Made by a program: the position numbers and the translations under genes. The notes beneath the pieces are model-generated. The model searched no databases, was not told the DNA's origin, and saw only the letters and a program-made list of their open reading frames with translations. From NCBI GenBank assembly GCA_964017155.1, contig OZ024856.1, positions 12,072,625 to 12,136,624 of the forward strand: 64,000 nt of DNA, given 5' to 3'. Of this stretch, positions 63,015-64,000 are shown one piece after another. Position 1 is the stretch's first letter, and each line of letters begins with the position of its first letter. The stretch comes from Oasisia sp. SBJ-2009 (taxonomy: Eukaryota > Annelida > Polychaeta > Sabellida > Siboglinidae).

Positions 63015-64000
63015 CATAATTATAATTCTTTATAAACACAATGCGCCATACAAAAATCAACATTAATGAGTAGCATAATAACAATTATTATTTTGGTTAT
63101 TTTCAAGAAAGATCTGTGTTGGTGTAATTATACAAGTGAATACATTTTGATATAGTTTCATTATAACTGGTTATTATTTTATTAAAATAATTCTTGATGA
63201 GTTTCGTCTGTATACAACCTGTTGATAACACGCAAAACGTCAACAGAAAGGCGATTTTAATTCACGTCGAATGTGGTACAACTATTGTTTAGTCCAAATG
63301 AATAAGTACTCGTTGAACTATTGTAATGACATCTGTTGATATGTACAGTGTACAAACTAAATTATTATTAATAATAAACAGAATGAACGTTGCCGTGTGC
63401 TGGAAACCAGTCGCGCACGACCGTTGTCAGATCTTGTAAGTGACAGTTTATCCACAAGGCGGCAGCACCATAATCATATTACCGTCTTTAGCGTGCGAAC
63501 CTAATCATAAACAGTATGTAACATGTATGTATGACACCATGCAGTTGAACCATCCCGACCTCAGTCAGGTTTACTGCATTATTCTAAAACAATCACGCTT
63601 TATCGTGAAACACGTGTCAGTACATCTACTGACTAGAATACGTCGTAAGAAGCGTGGAGGCCAGTTAATAAACTACAATCTTTACACTCACACCATACAC
63701 TTACTGCTTGAGCGTGACATCTCGCGAGCGATGGACGTGTATAAAACCACTCTTGGCATTTTACCCGGTAGAAAAGCGAGAGATTTTGAAGTTACGACGG
63801 TCAACGGGAGCGCAATAATGTGAAGAAATTCGGGATAAACTGTTTTTACATTATGTTCAAATACTAAAGATTATCTTGCATTTGGCTATTTTGAATAAAG
63901 TTTTGAAAACCAAAAACTCCGCCCACGTGAGATGTACTGGCGAAATCGAAACAATGTCAATGGTATCTACGTAATAAAAACACATCGAAGCCCGTATGGG
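63015..64000. other. Intergenic end of the window
   Basis: An open frame of 127 codons at 63440-63823 shows no recognised domain and no splice support. An AATAAA lies at 63893. I cannot tell whether a gene is present. Confidence 0.35.

Noticed and set aside
63440..63823. 127-codon open frame as a gene
   Set aside because: No recognised domain, no splice sites that extend it, and no neighbouring support; left as unexplained.

Overview
This is animal nuclear DNA. The genes are split into short exons with canonical GT-AG introns, the sequence between them is AT-rich, and SINE, LINE, MITE, minisatellite and microsatellite sequence is dense. The proteins are conserved metazoan ones. The Deu/Meta-type tRNA SINE and the repeat load suggest a marine invertebrate, most likely a mollusc; the taxon is inference, not demonstrated.

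Four protein-coding genes can be assembled exon by exon with consistent reading frame. (1) DLST, the E2 subunit of the 2-oxoglutarate dehydrogenase complex, + strand, 396-13809; its first coding exon lies upstream of the window or was not found. (2) A DNAJC4-like J-domain membrane protein, - strand, 23095-17884 (copy A). (3) An RDH13/RDH11-14-like short-chain dehydrogenase, + strand, 24863-33569, head-to-head with copy A. (4) A second complete DNAJC4-like gene, + strand, 55691-62669 (copy B), with the same six-exon structure and the same intron phases as copy A.

Between the RDH gene and copy B lie about 22 kb (33570-55690) without a recognisable gene. This stretch holds very long simple repeats: 62 perfect CCTG copies, about 74 GGAT copies, a GTGCGT hexamer array and long TA, TC and CA tracts. 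It also has CpG-rich patches (45.8-47.7 kb) and degraded repeats. Dispersed repeats visible by self-comparison include three families with at least two copies each, two MITEs with good terminal inverted repeats (31449-31751 and 55805-56066), a probable third MITE, a 212-bp foldback element, a SINE and three non-LTR retrotransposon fragments.

The most unusual signal is the placement of the intronic tandem arrays. Several sit on exon-intron boundaries and contain the splice signal itself. The 62-bp array after DLST exon 6 repeats the exon end plus its GTGAGT donor 36 times. The 23-bp array before RDH exon 4 repeats TAG plus the first exon bases. The 17-bp array before DLST exon 8 runs into the acceptor. 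The 37-bp array before DLST exon 2 resembles the acceptor and exon start. The last RDH exon has a partial upstream duplicate with its own acceptor. A 40-bp array abuts the exon-4 acceptor of DNAJC4 copy A. For the four fully regular arrays in DLST and copy A, first-to-last spacing is an exact multiple of the unit. I read this as recurrent seeding of minisatellites at splice sites, creating ladders of decoy donors and acceptors. Exons here are numbered from the first one seen in the window.
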